Assembly: GCF_030272615.1 (NCBI RefSeq)
Contig: NC_081408.1
Coordinates: 620,370,476 to 620,434,475 of the forward strand
From: Cryptomeria japonica
Lineage: Eukaryota > Streptophyta > Pinopsida > Cupressales > Cupressaceae
DNA: 64,000 nt
Reading direction: 5' to 3'
The position numbers were made by a program, and so were the translations under genes. Shown here piece after piece: positions 10,965 to 23,200 of the stretch. How positions within the stretch are numbered: position 1 is the first letter of the stretch; each line of letters begins with the position of its first letter. Below the pieces are notes generated by a model. The model saw only the letters and a program-made list of their open reading frames with translations. It was not told the DNA's origin and searched no databases.

Positions 10965-12024
10965 TGTTAGGTCTCGGAGACAACTGAGAGGGGGGGCTGA
11001 ATCAGTTGTCAAATAAATTCAAACCAAAAACAACTCAATCAACTTAATGCTTAATACCGGTAAACCAGTTTAATATGTCCATAGACATTTTTAACAATTA
11101 ATTGCTATACCGATAAGGATTAGTGCATGAAACATAAACACAAAGTCATCCACAACACATAACACCAATATTTGTACGTGGAAACCCTGTAAGGGGAAAA
11201 ACCATGGTGGGAAAACTTACCCACAATCAGTTGATACTACTGCAGATGGCAAGTGTACATAAATGGGGTCTGCACATGCAAAAAGGACAACCACCTAGAG
11301 CTGACTGCTCAATCACAAAATGGGAGTCACACTGACTACAGTTGGATGGTTAAATCCAATAAGAATGTACTGCACAAAATAGCATCTTCATATGCTGGAT
11401 TCAGTATCGGTGTAGTTTTGATTGTCTTCACAAAAACCCTCCTTCAATCTTCAAATGATGTTTGCATGTATAGCTCTGCTTATTCTCACATATACCTTCA
11501 CACAATCCTTTTTCGCATTCCACACTTGATCTTACAAATAAGATCTTACATTTATATGATAACCTAGGACAAATTTTAGTAGGTTGGCTCTACAAGATAT
11601 TACAATAAAAATATTTTACAAACAATATAATATCCGATGTAATAACCGATTGAACATGTCGGCTTAATGCATTTACAACAATAATTAATCATCTCCATTG
11701 TGTGCCATGCTGATCTGGAAAAGATAAACCTACCAGTGTAACCCTGGACCTATTTGTCGGTAACAGCAAATATGCAACTATGAATATACCAATGAACAAA
11801 ACTCCAGGACAAGATGTCCAAACGATGTCTTAGACATTACCAAGTGTTTTCCATATCATTCCAAGTGTCGGTGATCATTATATCTTGCCGGTGTACCGGA
11901 TACCCATGACTGTGCATGAGTCACTTGCTTGCCGGTGAATGTTGTTGATTCTCCAAAGTGCCAGAGTTGATAAGAGTTTAGTAGGTGTTGACATCAATGA
12001 CAAAACCATACCAAAATACCAACA
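10965..12024 (-). repeat. 5' LTR of the copia element
   Basis: 1060 bases, minus-strand TG at 12024 to CA at 10965, matching the 3' LTR at 5375-6379. A TATA-like ATCATATAAA lies at 11551-11560 on the minus strand. The conserved cgtggaaacc/ggggaaaaacca core lies at about 11176-11212. The target duplication TCTTA follows immediately. Confidence 0.95.
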
Positions 12025-13707
12025 TCTTACATATCGCCTCTTTGCAAATGGAGACCTCTATGCTTGGTGGCAAAGTTCATCAACTCTATTATTCATACCA
12101 CATCTCCCATTATCCTTCCTCCAATATCCATTACCCTATCTAAATTCATCTAGTGCTATCTACAATCTTGCTTCACGCTAATCCATACCATTTATCCTAA
12201 CTATTCATTTCTTCCATCATCTATCATGACCTATGATCTTGTTTCTCCTATCCATATCCTATCTCCATCCATATCCCTTTTTCCATCCTTGATCTTGAAC
12301 AAAACTAAGGACAAAAAATGATTTCAAAAAATCTCTTGATGTGTCTCCTCATAAGCTACCTTCATCTTTCTCCTAACCATTTCCACCTCAACAATTCATT
12401 CATGCATTCATAATATTCCTTGTCTTGATATACATTGGGGCAACCAAATACATGTCTTGTTAATCAATTCATCAATCCATCTATCAATCAACATGTCTTA
12501 TACATGAAAAGGTACACTCCAAACCAAACAGATCGGTCTTATATGGGTTACTCACTCTTTGAAACCAGTAATTCCTATCAATCATCGAGTAATCAAAACA
12601 ATGGCATAGATCAATATGACTACTAGATTTTTTCCTAGTTAGCCTTATCTTTATCAATTGATGGTAGTACATGTTTCATCTTTCAAAAAATCATAAAAAT
12701 CAAAATATGCAATAAAAACAAGTGGTGAAAACCTAGCAACGGGCTTGCTATTTGTGATAGAGCGGTTCCTCCATCTATTTGTACATATCATATCCACCCA
12801 TCTGAGCCATCACCATAAATTCATAATTTCACTAATACTTATCAATCCTGGACATAGTTAGCATAGTCACTATCCTTGATTATCTGAACAGTTATCCATA
12901 TCATATCTCGCCATGGCTTGGTGGTCAATGTACATATTCCATATCGTAAGTAGTATTTATAGTGGGGGAAAAATCCTAACCTCGTTGGGTGCAGATCACC
13001 TTTGGGTTTCAAACAGAAAATCAATCACAACAAACACATCGAGACAAAAACAAGGTCACGTCAATCAATGGTAAAACAAAGAAAAATGAACTAATCAAAA
13101 CTAAACAAATGAGGCATTTGCAAGATGTTTTATCCGACAAAAATACATAGGATAGCATGCATGTTTATCTATGGTTGTTTTTTTTTAATTTTTGCTTATC
13201 ATATCTCCCAACCGACTCAAGAATGTCTTGAAACAAGAGAAGGAAGGAGTGTGATATTTTCTTTGTTTGCTAGTTGTGAGTGAAGCCTTTTTACTATGCA
13301 AATTTATTCTACGACGTGATTCGGTGGCATATCACTGAGGACATTTCCAATTTGTATAGGAAAAAGGTTAACTCTTGTCTATTTATGCAAGCCACAATCA
13401 TGTCATTGTGGTTCAATTATACCTTGACTCTTGTGCTATCTTGCAATATCAAAACCCATGTAAGTTATCCTTAGGTCACCATAGTTCAATTATACCATGA
13501 TTCTTGTATCAACTTTCAACATATCAAAGGCTCAGTGATGATAAAAAGGAAGCATATCTAATTTGATCGAAAAGGTGACAATATCAAGAACAAGAGTGCA
13601 TTTCATATCAAGCTTCATATCATTGTTAAGTGCTTAGGTGCATTTTTCATATCATTCCTAAAATCTGCATTTAGTTGCATTATCATATCATGGCATTTAG
13701 TTGCATA

Positions 13708-13733
13708 TCATCAGCATCATCATCATCATCATC
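13708..13733. repeat. ATC/CAT microsatellite
   Basis: Short run of cat/atc triplets in the gypsy 3' non-coding region. Confidence 0.8.
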
Positions 13734-14391
13734 TAGTCACATTCATCATTTCATTCATCACATACATATTTATTGCATCATCATGGAATCTTTCTTCACT
13801 TTTATATCTTCATCATTCATCCAACTCTCATCTATCATGTCTTATACAGGATGTATCTTTCCTGAAACTAGACGTTTTGATCAGGTCTTATATAGGATAT
13901 ATCGTTCCTGAAACCATATGTTTTGATCATCTTTGTCTTATACAGGAGGTGTCATTACTGAAACTAGACTTGATCTCAATCTTGTCAATTCTATCAATCC
14001 ATTTCATCTAATCAATTCTATCATATCTTATATAGGATGTATCTTTATTGAAAGCAGACGTTTTGATTAGGTCTTATACATGACATATCATTCCTCAAAC
14101 TAGACGTTTTGATCATCTTTGTCATATATAGGAGGTGTCATTACTGAAACCGGACTTGATCTCATTCTTATCAATCCAATCAATCTGATCAATCTTATCA
14201 AACCCATGCTTGTGATCAACTATCCATTATTCTATCTTTCAAATAACATTCTTCTTCTTTCAATTTCTCATATCAAATCAATTCTTCATATCTAGGGCTT
14301 CATATCGACAATTTTGATGACAACAGCATATCAAGAATTTTGGCATATCGAGCATTTTTCTTTGAACCAACATGTGGTCACACATCGCTTC

Positions 14392-14405
14392 AAAGAGGGG
14401 CAAAA
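14392..14405 (+). promoter_or_regulatory. polypurine tract of the plus-strand gypsy element
   Basis: AAAGAGGGGCAAAA abuts the LTR start TGTAGACACC. The same tract, inverted, precedes the gypsy LTR at 39362. Confidence 0.85.
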
Positions 14406-16000
14406 TGTAGACACCTAAAACTTGCACAACTAATTAAATAAATTTTATTCATTTAATCATCATTTATTCGTCTATTAATTAGACTAAGGTTTAATTAATA
14501 TCCCTATTCTTCCAATCAGCCTATTAATCAAATTAAATATTTGATTAAAATCATTTTTTTCTAGCCTAACCTATTAATTAAACTAAGGTTTGATTAAGTA
14601 CCATCTAGCCATTTAATTAAATAAATCTTATTTGTTTAATTAAAACCCCCTTTTTCCCTTTAATTGAATTTACATTTGATTAAAATCTCTTTGCATTTAA
14701 ATAAATCATTATTTATTTGTGAATAGTCCCCCCACTTGCAAAATCCTACAAATGCAAGTTGCACCCCTTTTGGCTAAAATAAATCTTTTAATTTATCCAA
14801 AAATGCCTATTTCCCTCCACTTGCATTCTCCTGCATTTTCCATTAGCATGATAATATTATTCTAGAACCCCTCTAATCTATCATTAACTATCCTAATTCC
14901 TCTAATCATGTCACATCCCTAAATTTGGGGGAGTCACTTCTCTAGATTTGGGGAAAGTCTTCAAAATGTGTTGAAGACTCTACCTTCTTCAACAAGTTAA
15001 CTTGTTGAGTCTTCAAAACTTGTAAGGTTATCTAACTTTCAACAAGTTAACCTCCAAAGTCTTCAAAGAACATTTAATGCCTCTTACAAGACATCATCCT
15101 AGCCCATGATGGTTGACCCTTTGGCCATCCCTCAACTTTGCACAAGAGTTTACCTCTTGGACAATAGCATGCTCCCTTGGATAATAGAATTATCCAATGA
15201 TGTCATCTCTTGAGGTTATCCCTAATGCTTACTTATCATCTAATCATTTCTTAGCATCCTCTCAAGCCATCTCAAGGTGAAATTTATCAATTTGGTATTG
15301 GATTGAAACCCCCTCATGGATTGATAACTATCAATCATAGCCCTTGTTAAGATTGCTCAATCTTGGCCATCCATTTTTCTATCTTCTCTATAAATAGAGC
15401 CCATTTCTTCACTCTTAGATATCCATCATCGTATAGTGCATCAAATTTATAGTCATTTTGCAGGTTATCAAGGAGCTCAATTTGTCATCTTCAAGCACTT
15501 AGATCATCTTAGTTGTATGCTAGTTATCTTTCATCATGTCAATAGTATCATGCTAATCCCATTTTCATGCTAGCTTAATTCATAGCCATTGTATATCATT
15601 TTCATAGAAATCTTTATGTTAATTTAATTAGCAGACCTGAGCTTTCAATTTGGAATCAATCTTAATCCCATATATTGCATTCCATCTTGCATTTCATCTT
15701 TTCATATCATTTGATCATCTAGCTAGGATCTTAGTTGCATTCATTTTGATCTTGGCATGTCCTTCAATCTCGTTCTTTAGGTTGACATCTAAGATATCAA
15801 GTGCTCTTCCAAGTGAGAGTCGCCTTGAATCTTGAAGATCCTTGAAGATGGAGGAACATGAGACGTGCTTGGGGTTCTTGATTTTGAAGCTAACTTAGTT
15901 TAGTTTCTATTTTTATTTCTAACTCTAACATAATGTTTCATTTGTGTGTTTGATATTGTTTGATTCTCTTTTACATATTCCACACTTTCCAGAACACACA
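14406..16000 (+). repeat. 3' LTR of the plus-strand gypsy element (outer end unresolved)
   Basis: Starts TGTAGACACCTAAAA after the polypurine tract, like the TGTATACACCTAAAA start of the gypsy LTRs at 39362 and 63627. The first 300 bases are AT-rich with many TTAATTAA-like runs, as in those LTRs. A clear TATA box lies at 15388-15397. No partner LTR is in the window, so the outer boundary is only a guess; the sequence could extend past 16000. Confidence 0.6.
15388..15397 (+). promoter_or_regulatory. TATA box of the gypsy LTR
   Basis: CTATAAATAG in the middle of the LTR, the expected promoter position, with related boxes in the gypsy LTRs at 38701 and 62942 (minus strand). Confidence 0.6.
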
Positions 16001-16825
16001 TATATATAACCTTTTATTTCCTCATTTGAAGGATCCAACAATCAAACAATTGAAGGATTCTCTTATGAAATGATAGTGTAGGTTTTATGTCAAGTCTTAA
16101 ATCATCAAAATCATCATTCATAAAGTCTTCATCAACATTTTTCAACATCCATGGAAGCTTAGGAGATATTGAAGAATAATAAGATCACTGACTATTGATT
16201 GGCTTGTACCTTTCTTTTAGGGTTTGGTACGGTTTCATGTTATTTTCATATCTCTATGTGAGCTTTCAGATCTACATATCATTCATTTTAAAATTAATAT
16301 TATTTATTTAGATCTATATTGCATTTTTGATTTGAAGTATGTTCGTTTAGGGTTTTTACTTCAAACATAGGGTAGAACTCTAGCTAGCATTCTAGCTCAT
16401 AGGAATCTTACAAACACATCAGATTCTAGGGCACACACACTTTTCAATACATTACTGGCTATTTTCAAAGGTGGAAATCACCAAAACAAGGGGTTTGACT
16501 AAGGCAAAACCCTATATAGCCACAAACACACCATTGTTCTAGCTTGCAGGCAAAAGTACAGGAAAAAAATCAGAGAAGGCAAATTATGGGAGATCTCAAC
16601 AATCTATAATAGACCTATTTATATAATTTATCCCCAGATCTTAGGGACCAGAGCTCCCAGTGCCCTATTCCTCCTCAGTCAGGTGCAAAATATGACAGTT
16701 TTGATCTAGACCACTTCAATCTGCAAATTTCCAGTTTCTGGCTCAATACAATCTCTGGGACCAGAGCGCACAGTGCCTTGGTCCTAACAAATTTGGCTCA
16801 AATTTCAGTGTCAGGTGGACATTAG
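16001..16825. other. unassigned segment between gypsy LTR and copia-type ORF
   Basis: No gene seen. A phrase with gggaccagagc and cagtgcc occurs twice, near 16644 and 16757. It may be the end of the gypsy LTR or the leader of another element. Confidence 0.4.
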
Positions 16826-18337
16826 AATTCCCTTCTCAAATTTTTACTACGTGAAAACAAGGAAAAGAATATCAATGAGTACTTTCAAGCACTAAAGGCC
16901 AGAATGAACAAAAGAATCAGACTGTCACAAGAAATTGTTAACAAATACAAGGATGATATATGTTTTGTGATTAAAAAGGATGAGATATGGATGGAAGTTG
17001 TTATCCCAAGAACAATTTGGGTTACTGAGATGGGTTATGAGACTGATGACCACATCATTGAAACATATGCAAAAGCTCTTCTGGAAGCACCCAATGAACC
17101 TAAGGAAGAGGTATTTGGTAGTGTTGAGACCATTGAAAGCCAAATTCAATCTAAGAAGAGAGCAAAGAAAGTAGAAGCAACAGTAAGGAGAGGTTCAAGG
17201 CAGGCTGAGGCTATAAAAGAAGATGTACTGAAACAAACCAGTATCATTGAAGATGAGTTACAGGCACAACAACCAGAAACTCACCTATCACCGGTAGCAA
17301 CTTCCTCAGAGAGTGACAAGCCAGTTGAATTTAAAAGAGTTGTAAGGAAAAGACAACCTTCATCGGTATCCACACCCTCGCCTCAAAGAACTAAACAAAA
17401 ACAACAGGCAGTGAGGTCTATGGTAAAGAAGACAACCCTAAAGAAAAAGCTAACACCTAAGAAGAAAAGGACTCAACAGAATATTTCTCCGATTGATAGA
17501 CTGTTGGATGAAATAACAGAAGAAGGAAAACTTAAGAACATAGAAAAATTATATGATACACTATCAGTAGATGAGAAAGAGCAAGTTGAAAACAGTGTCA
17601 TTTTACACTTGGATATCTATAAGAAGTTTTTAATGCAAGCTGTAGATGAACTACCAGATGAATTATTCAAGAGACTAGAAGCAAGAAGACAATCTGTTGT
17701 AGAACTTGACAAGAAAATCAAAATTGAAAAATTACTTGTTGTCTACCCAATCAACTCTCCAAAAGAAATAGATGATCTAATTGCAAAGGCCAACAGGTTA
17801 GTATTCTCTACTACACACTGGCATATTGCACTAATGGCAGGAAGAGTAAATGAGGTAACAAAAGAAATAGAAAGTGGATGGGATATATTCCTTGTGGAGA
17901 AAGAAAAGAAGGAAGAGTACAGGAACCCCAAGCCTATCAAAATCTATCAAAAGGACAAAGATAAGGGTAAAGGAAAGGTTGGTGGACCTCCTACTATCAA
18001 AATAAAAGATAAATTATCCCCACTGCCTCTAATTACTCCACCGGTAACAACAATAGAAGGCCAACCGACAGATGACAGTATGGATGTATCACAAGAGGAT
18101 ACTAATCCTAATCCTGAGGTACTATACACAGTGGATGTTGATACTCAAAAGGTCAACATTGTGATAGACAAGGACACAACCGGTAAGACTGACATGGCTA
18201 GTAAGCCACTGGTAGCTGACAACATTGATAACACTGAAGGAAAAGTGGAAGATGATAGCACAGGGACTCAGATAGAGAGACAAGCAAAGCAACAGGCTCC
18301 GGAACAAGAACAGGGCATGTGGAAACAGTGCCACTGA
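16826..18337 (+). pseudogene. additional (non-pol) ORF of a copia-type element, first part
   Basis: A frame open from 16826; the first Met is at 16904 and gives 477 residues. No enzyme domain is visible. The N-terminal 75 residues are a folded-looking region (RLSQEIVNKYKDDICFVIKK and a W-rich VVIPRTIWVTEMGYE). A very basic Lys/Arg-rich middle follows (about residues 130-200, possible nuclear signal), then a predicted helical part and an acidic, Thr/Asp-rich tail. The open frame upstream of the Met suggests the 5' part is cut off. It lies upstream of a polypurine tract and 3' LTR on the same strand, the place where some copia lineages keep an extra ORF after pol. The frame is lost near 18316 but resumes in another frame, so the original protein was longer. 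Confidence 0.6.
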
Positions 18338-19244
18338 CAATAGGAGAGAAACAAAAACCCTTTCTTAAGGAAATGGAAACACAGACTGACCTACCAGAGG
18401 TCACTACAAGCATGGTGACTTCCTCCACCGATGGAATTCAGAATGTTGGTTCCTCCTCAGCAGGTTACAAATAAACCAATGTAATGAAGTTCTCTTAGAT
18501 TATTTGAAGAAAATAACTGATTGTAGTTCACAAGCTTATAAACCTATAGATGACACAATCCCAATTTTGAAGATGATAGCTCCAAAATGCAACATAGCTA
18601 ATAAGGATTCTTTGAGTCAACTTGACACTTTGTCGAAGTATATTACTGACAACACAGTGACAGTTGAACAAATAAAGGAAGAGGCATTCAAAGACAGGTT
18701 GGAAATTGAAAAACAAAAATTCTTTGAGGATCAAATAAAGAAGTGTACTAGGGAATTTGACACGCTTCTATCAGAACTATGCAACTCACTGAAGGAATTT
18801 AAAACTTTGTACAAAGATACTTGCAAGACAAACTTTTTAACAGTTGACATAGATAAGAAAATGAGCAAGGTACAAGAAGAAATAAATAAACTTGCTGACA
18901 ATTTTGTTAATTCACCTGATACATTATCAGTTTTTGAGCAAAAGATAACTAGTTTTGAGGAATAATTACTGAAGCTAGAAAGAGAAAAGGAGAGAATAAT
19001 AAACAAGGCTAAAAATTTGAGACTAAGACTAAGTCCAAGACTAGACTATCTAGCATCCTTGAGGAAGGAAATATCTGAGGCATTAGTACAAGGACAGAAA
19101 ACACCAGCAGAGCATATGCAACACCTCACCGGTACAGTTCAAAGAACAATGGCAGCAATAAAAGACTGTAAGAAGTTTTTGGAAAGCATAAATTTGGTTT
19201 TGGTGGATCTTTTTCAAATTGTAACCACCCAGTTACAAGGTTGA
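18316..19244 (+). pseudogene. additional ORF of the copia-type element, coiled-coil C-terminal part
   Basis: Continuation of the previous ORF after two frameshifts: frame 18316 to about 18470, then the next frame to 19244. The second piece encodes a heptad-rich Lys/Glu region (IKEEAFKDRLEIEKQKFFEDQIKKC and following), predicted as coiled coil. A TAA at 18963-18965 sits where Gln is plausible (EE-stop-LLKLE); the frame then runs to a stop at 19242-19244. The end of this protein resembles the end of the minus-strand ORF at 23201-23437 (RLDYLASL versus RLEYLFGL), which has the same position relative to its LTR. Function unknown. Confidence 0.55.
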
Positions 19245-19297
19245 GACAGAAAAACTACAACTCTATTGACACCTTGACAACCTTTGTCATTGATGTC

Positions 19298-19356
19298 AAA
19301 GGGGGAGTAGTAGTATGAGAAAATAATCAGCAAAAGACTTATCTGCTCAGGGGGAG
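19298..19356 (+). promoter_or_regulatory. extra polypurine motifs
   Basis: AAAGGGGGAG at 19298-19307 and CAGGGGGAG at 19348-19356 repeat the core of the true tract at 19442. Multiplied polypurine tracts are a described feature of Sirevirus-type copia elements. Confidence 0.6.
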
Positions 19357-19441
19357 CTCACATATTTTTGATACACAATTTTTGGATTACAAGTTTTGGA
19401 TACACTTTTTGAATTTTCTTGTGAGTGTTGCTATCAATGCC

Positions 19442-19453
19442 AAAGGGGGAGAT
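19442..19453 (+). promoter_or_regulatory. polypurine tract
   Basis: AAAGGGGGAGAT directly before the LTR start TGTTGGC, identical to the tract of the copia element at 6380-6391. Confidence 0.9.
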
Positions 19454-20260
19454 TGTTGGCATATGCACACTCCAATGAGACATTGTAGGTGATTGAAGGT
19501 TTTGTCATTGATGGAAACCTTACAATCCTATGACACCGGCAAAACATTCCACCGGCACTAGCAAGATCAGGCTCTACACCAGCACTCAGATCACTGACAC
19601 CGACAGTGAAAGAAAGCATACCGGCACAGAGGCCGACAAGATTTTTGTTGAAATATATTTTGTTTATTATTGTAAAATCATTGTAAGCCAACTTGGCAAG
19701 TTGTAAAATGACTCTTATATAAGAGAGATCATTGTAGAACATTTGAAAAAAAAAGTAAGAGGAATGTAATTAGGTGAAATAAGGAAGACCTATTATGTGA
19801 ATTATAGGTTAAGGGTTTATGTAAGAAGCAAAGTAGAAACCGGTACTAGATCTGGCATTGTAGATGCTACTTTGAAGTAGTACAAGACACTGGATTTATA
19901 TAATCCATTTTGTAAGTCAGTGAGACTTCCTATTTTGTATTTGAGCAGTGAGCTCTACGCACTTGGCCTTCCTGCATGTGCAGGCCCCTCTTGTAGCAGT
20001 AATATTCTCTTATTGGCCAGTAAGTGAATATTGTGGGTTACAAATCCCACTGAGGTTTTTCCCACACCGGGTTTCCTTGTTAAATCCTTGTGTTATGGTG
20101 TGTTTTTCATGTAGTTGTTTTTATCTCTATTTATTGCATTACTTTTTGTTTACTGATACACGGTATTAATATGCTCTACATGTTTTAAGTTAAGAAATTT
20201 AATATACCGGTTAGATACTGATTCACCCCCCCCCTCTCAGTATCTGTTGGAATCCTAACA
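19454..20260 (+). repeat. 3' LTR of the truncated copia-type element
   Basis: 807 bases from TGTTGGCATATG to AATCCTAACA, with a polypurine tract before it. A TATA box (CTTATATAAG) is at 19714-19723, the conserved gggtttcc/ttttccc core at about 20050-20078 and the terminal tgattcaccccccccc tract at 20217-20235. The LTR family recurs, split, at 38122-38337 and 63633-64000. No 5' LTR or primer-binding site is seen to the left, so the element is 5'-truncated. Confidence 0.88.
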
Positions 20261-21560
20261 TAAGTAGGTATTGCAACAGATATATTCTCGATGTATGAAA
20301 ATCAAGTGAGAGTATGATATCAATCAGATTTAGCTTTGTCCTTGATTCATAGCCTTGAAACCCTTGAGAACGGATAATTTTTACCATAAAACTTCAGACT
20401 TAAAACAAACTTAAGATAAAACAATATTAAAGGGGAAATATCCTTTTGATTTTTTGATAATTTGTTTAAGTTATGAATCCAATAAGTATGATCGGTGCCT
20501 ATCCTAGGGCAAATGGAGTTATGAATAAATGAAACAATTGCAATGTGTCAACCAAAAGCATACATGTTCTTCATGATTAATACCTTATATTAATCAAGCA
20601 ATAATAATGAATCACAACCTCTACTTAATATCCAAGAAATTACTATTTAAAATATTTGTGTTTGTTTCAATTTTTTCATCTTCTACTTTAGAAGAGACAA
20701 AAATGAAAAACACATACGAAACACAATGTAGAGACAAAATAAAAAAGATCCTTGACCATTGACTTCATAATGTTTTGGAGTAAAAATATTGGAGACATCC
20801 TAAACATGATTGAACTTTGATTTCAAGATAATTTGATATTACATATGCTTCAAAATGCTAACTGTATTCATGAACTAACATAAGAACTAAAATAGAAACT
20901 TCTCATACTCTTGCTTTAAAAAACTTGCAAACAGTTATGTATTTCTAAAACTTCCTATATGACCTACTTGGACCACTAGAAAAATAACTTGGAACCTCTA
21001 AAATAAGGCCTTGAAATCTCTTTTATATTATAAAGGAGCAACAAGCTTCGGGCCTTTTACAAAAGATAAGTGGCAGTAGGTAATCGCCTAACACACTAGA
21101 AGACAAACAACTTTTTGAGTTGCTGACAAAATTAGACATCCTTCTTAATTCTCTGCAAGTGGTAGTTTTTGCTAATAATCTAAAGCCTCATTTTCTTTGT
21201 GTAAGCTTTCATATCAAACAAGAAAATATCTAACAATCCTACAGACACACTAAAACCACCATGACAAAGAGTAGCTTATTGCAAACCTCCAATAAATATG
21301 AATTCAATGCTCAAATCTCTTCAACAAGCCTTTGAAATATTTCTAGCATGATTAAAGTCAACCTAAAGCTAAGATCTAATCTTTCTTTTACTTCCAAAAA
21401 ACTCAAAAGAGCAAAATATACAAAAAAAGCCCAAAAAAAGGTGGGAACCAACAGTCACATCTTGGTTCAAAATTTCAAAATTGCTTTTCAGGTTGAACCG
21501 GTAGATCATAAGGCTTCATCCCCTTCTTCCTTGAATATTTGAACCTTGAGGAGATGCTTT
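20261..21560. other. intergenic stretch without recognisable features
   Basis: AT-rich sequence with stops in all frames. No LTR, gene or repeat recognised. Confidence 0.6.
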
Positions 21561-22952
21561 TGTTGAACAAACTGGAATACTAAGAGGGTGGGGTGAATTA
21601 GTATTCCCTAAAAGATGAAATGACCAATCTCCTTTCATAAACTAAAACTTAATCTTGGATATTCTTAGCATGAGATGAAATATGCAACATAAGCAAAAAG
21701 CATAACGTACACAACCCTAAGAGAGACACCATATTTTTATATGTGTAAAAATAAAATGGTAAAAACCATGAAGAGGGTTAACTCTCAAGATAATATATCT
21801 AGTTATACTGAATTATAGAAAGAGGCTCACTGTCGAAGGGTTCACTACCCAGAGAGCTTACTACCTAGATTACAACAACTCACTGCTGGAAAGGTTCACT
21901 GTCGGGAAGAAAGGAAATGAATTAAGAACTTTTGCATCTACATATGCATGGGATCAATTCCAATTAAGCTCAGACAAAACATCAATTGTTTGCAGTAGAT
22001 TTATTTAAGAAACTCTTCAAATCACTTTGCTATCTGTCTGTTCCAAAAACACTGTCGCACTAAATTTGTCCTTCTCCTTTTCCCATTTAGCATAAACTTC
22101 CTTGCCTTATCACTTATCACCTTATTCTTTGCATACTTCAAATCAAATCATCTCTCTCATACATCTCATACACCATGCATATATATGTGTATAACATTAA
22201 GAATATTCATCAAGTCAGCATTAACAATATTTTCCCAAATGATATCTTCAACAGTCGATTCACATGATCCAATCACTGAAGCACAATATTAACATAATCT
22301 CTCAAGTTCGGCCTGATCTGGAATAAGAATATCTTTGAATTTTCCCATTAACACACTACCAAAGTACCATGATCACACTCCAACTTAGCATTACAAGGTT
22401 AAGGACATGAACAACTAATCATCAATAGCTTGTGATCAGAAACCAAGAAACCGAAGGAAACCGAAGCATGAGGATCTCCGTAACTGAATATACTTAAAGA
22501 GCACAACAACCAAATCTTGACTTCCAAAGCATCAAAATCGTGAATATGACAAACTTAACTAATGACAACAATCATATCAAAAGAATTATACTATCATATT
22601 TGCATTAGAACCCAAATGTAAAGGACTACTCTTCTGAAGTAAATCACTGCATGAGCGACTGGAGCACAAAACCAATTGCCACAACCAACACCAAATACTT
22701 CTTATCAAGATAGAAGTGTCTTCATATTATCAATACATATTAGTAGAACAATAAACATATCAGCAACTAAAAACTGTCATCTACAACATACATACCAATC
22801 TTCCACTGGTCTACAACACATCATACATACCTATCTTCCATTGTTCTGCACTGCATCATACATACCTATCTTCCACTATTTTGCACCACATTCAGATCAA
22901 TCCAGATTACCAGGTTTGAAATCAATGACAACTAAGACAAGTATTTCTAACA
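21561..22952 (-). repeat. 3' LTR of the pol-less copia-type element
   Basis: Matches 26299-27668 throughout. Minus-strand start TGTTAGAAATAC at 22952, end at 21561 next to the G-rich gggtggggtgaatta. Confidence 0.92.
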
Positions 22953-22965
22953 ATCTCCCCCTTTG
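22953..22965 (-). promoter_or_regulatory. polypurine tract of the pol-less element
   Basis: Minus-strand AAAGGGGGAGAT adjoins the 3' LTR. A second AAAGGGGGAG copy lies at about 23101-23111 and a degenerate AAGGGGGG near 23010. Confidence 0.88.
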
Positions 22966-23200
22966 TCATTGATGGCAAAACATTTACATCAAAACTTGCC
23001 AAAAAATCCCCCCTTAGATAAAGCTTCCTTATTTCTCAAAGAAACTCAAAACACAATGTTTTCTCCCTGATTATCACAATATTTCTCACTGAAACTCAAT
23101 AATTTCTCCCCCTTTGACATCAAGGACAAAGGGTAACAACAAAAATGGGTTACCAAAAAAAAATCCACACTTCAAATGAGATAATGCTTCACTTACACTT

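Larger units (their letters stand above)
5375..12024 (-). mobile_element. full-length Ty1/copia retrotransposon, TSD TCTTA
   Basis: Both LTRs, primer-binding site, polypurine tract and a perfect 5-bp target duplication (TCTTA at 5370-5374 and 12025-12029) are present. On the minus strand the order is LTR, PBS, Gag, protease, integrase, RT, RNase H, polypurine tract, LTR, which is the copia order. The element has one long reading frame without a net frameshift but with five in-frame stop codons, so it is dead as it stands. Zinc-knuckle style, FVDD box and multiplied polypurine motifs are compatible with a Tork- or Sirevirus-type lineage; the lineage is not settled. Confidence 0.95.
12030..14405 (+). 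other. 3' untranslated region of a plus-strand gypsy-type element
   Basis: No coding region. From about 12880 to the polypurine tract, this segment is recognisably the reverse complement of 39363-40850, the 3' non-coding part of the gypsy element on the right side of the window. Shared landmarks are the repeated cttatacagga/gtatctttcctgaaac phrases, the tgatattttctttgtttgct block and the ctcgccatgg block. The two elements therefore belong to related families. The coding part of this copy is not in the window. Confidence 0.7.

Noticed and set aside
13675-13911. Ser/His-rich ORF
   Set aside because: Produced by the ATC/CAT microsatellite and pyrimidine-rich gypsy 3' non-coding DNA.
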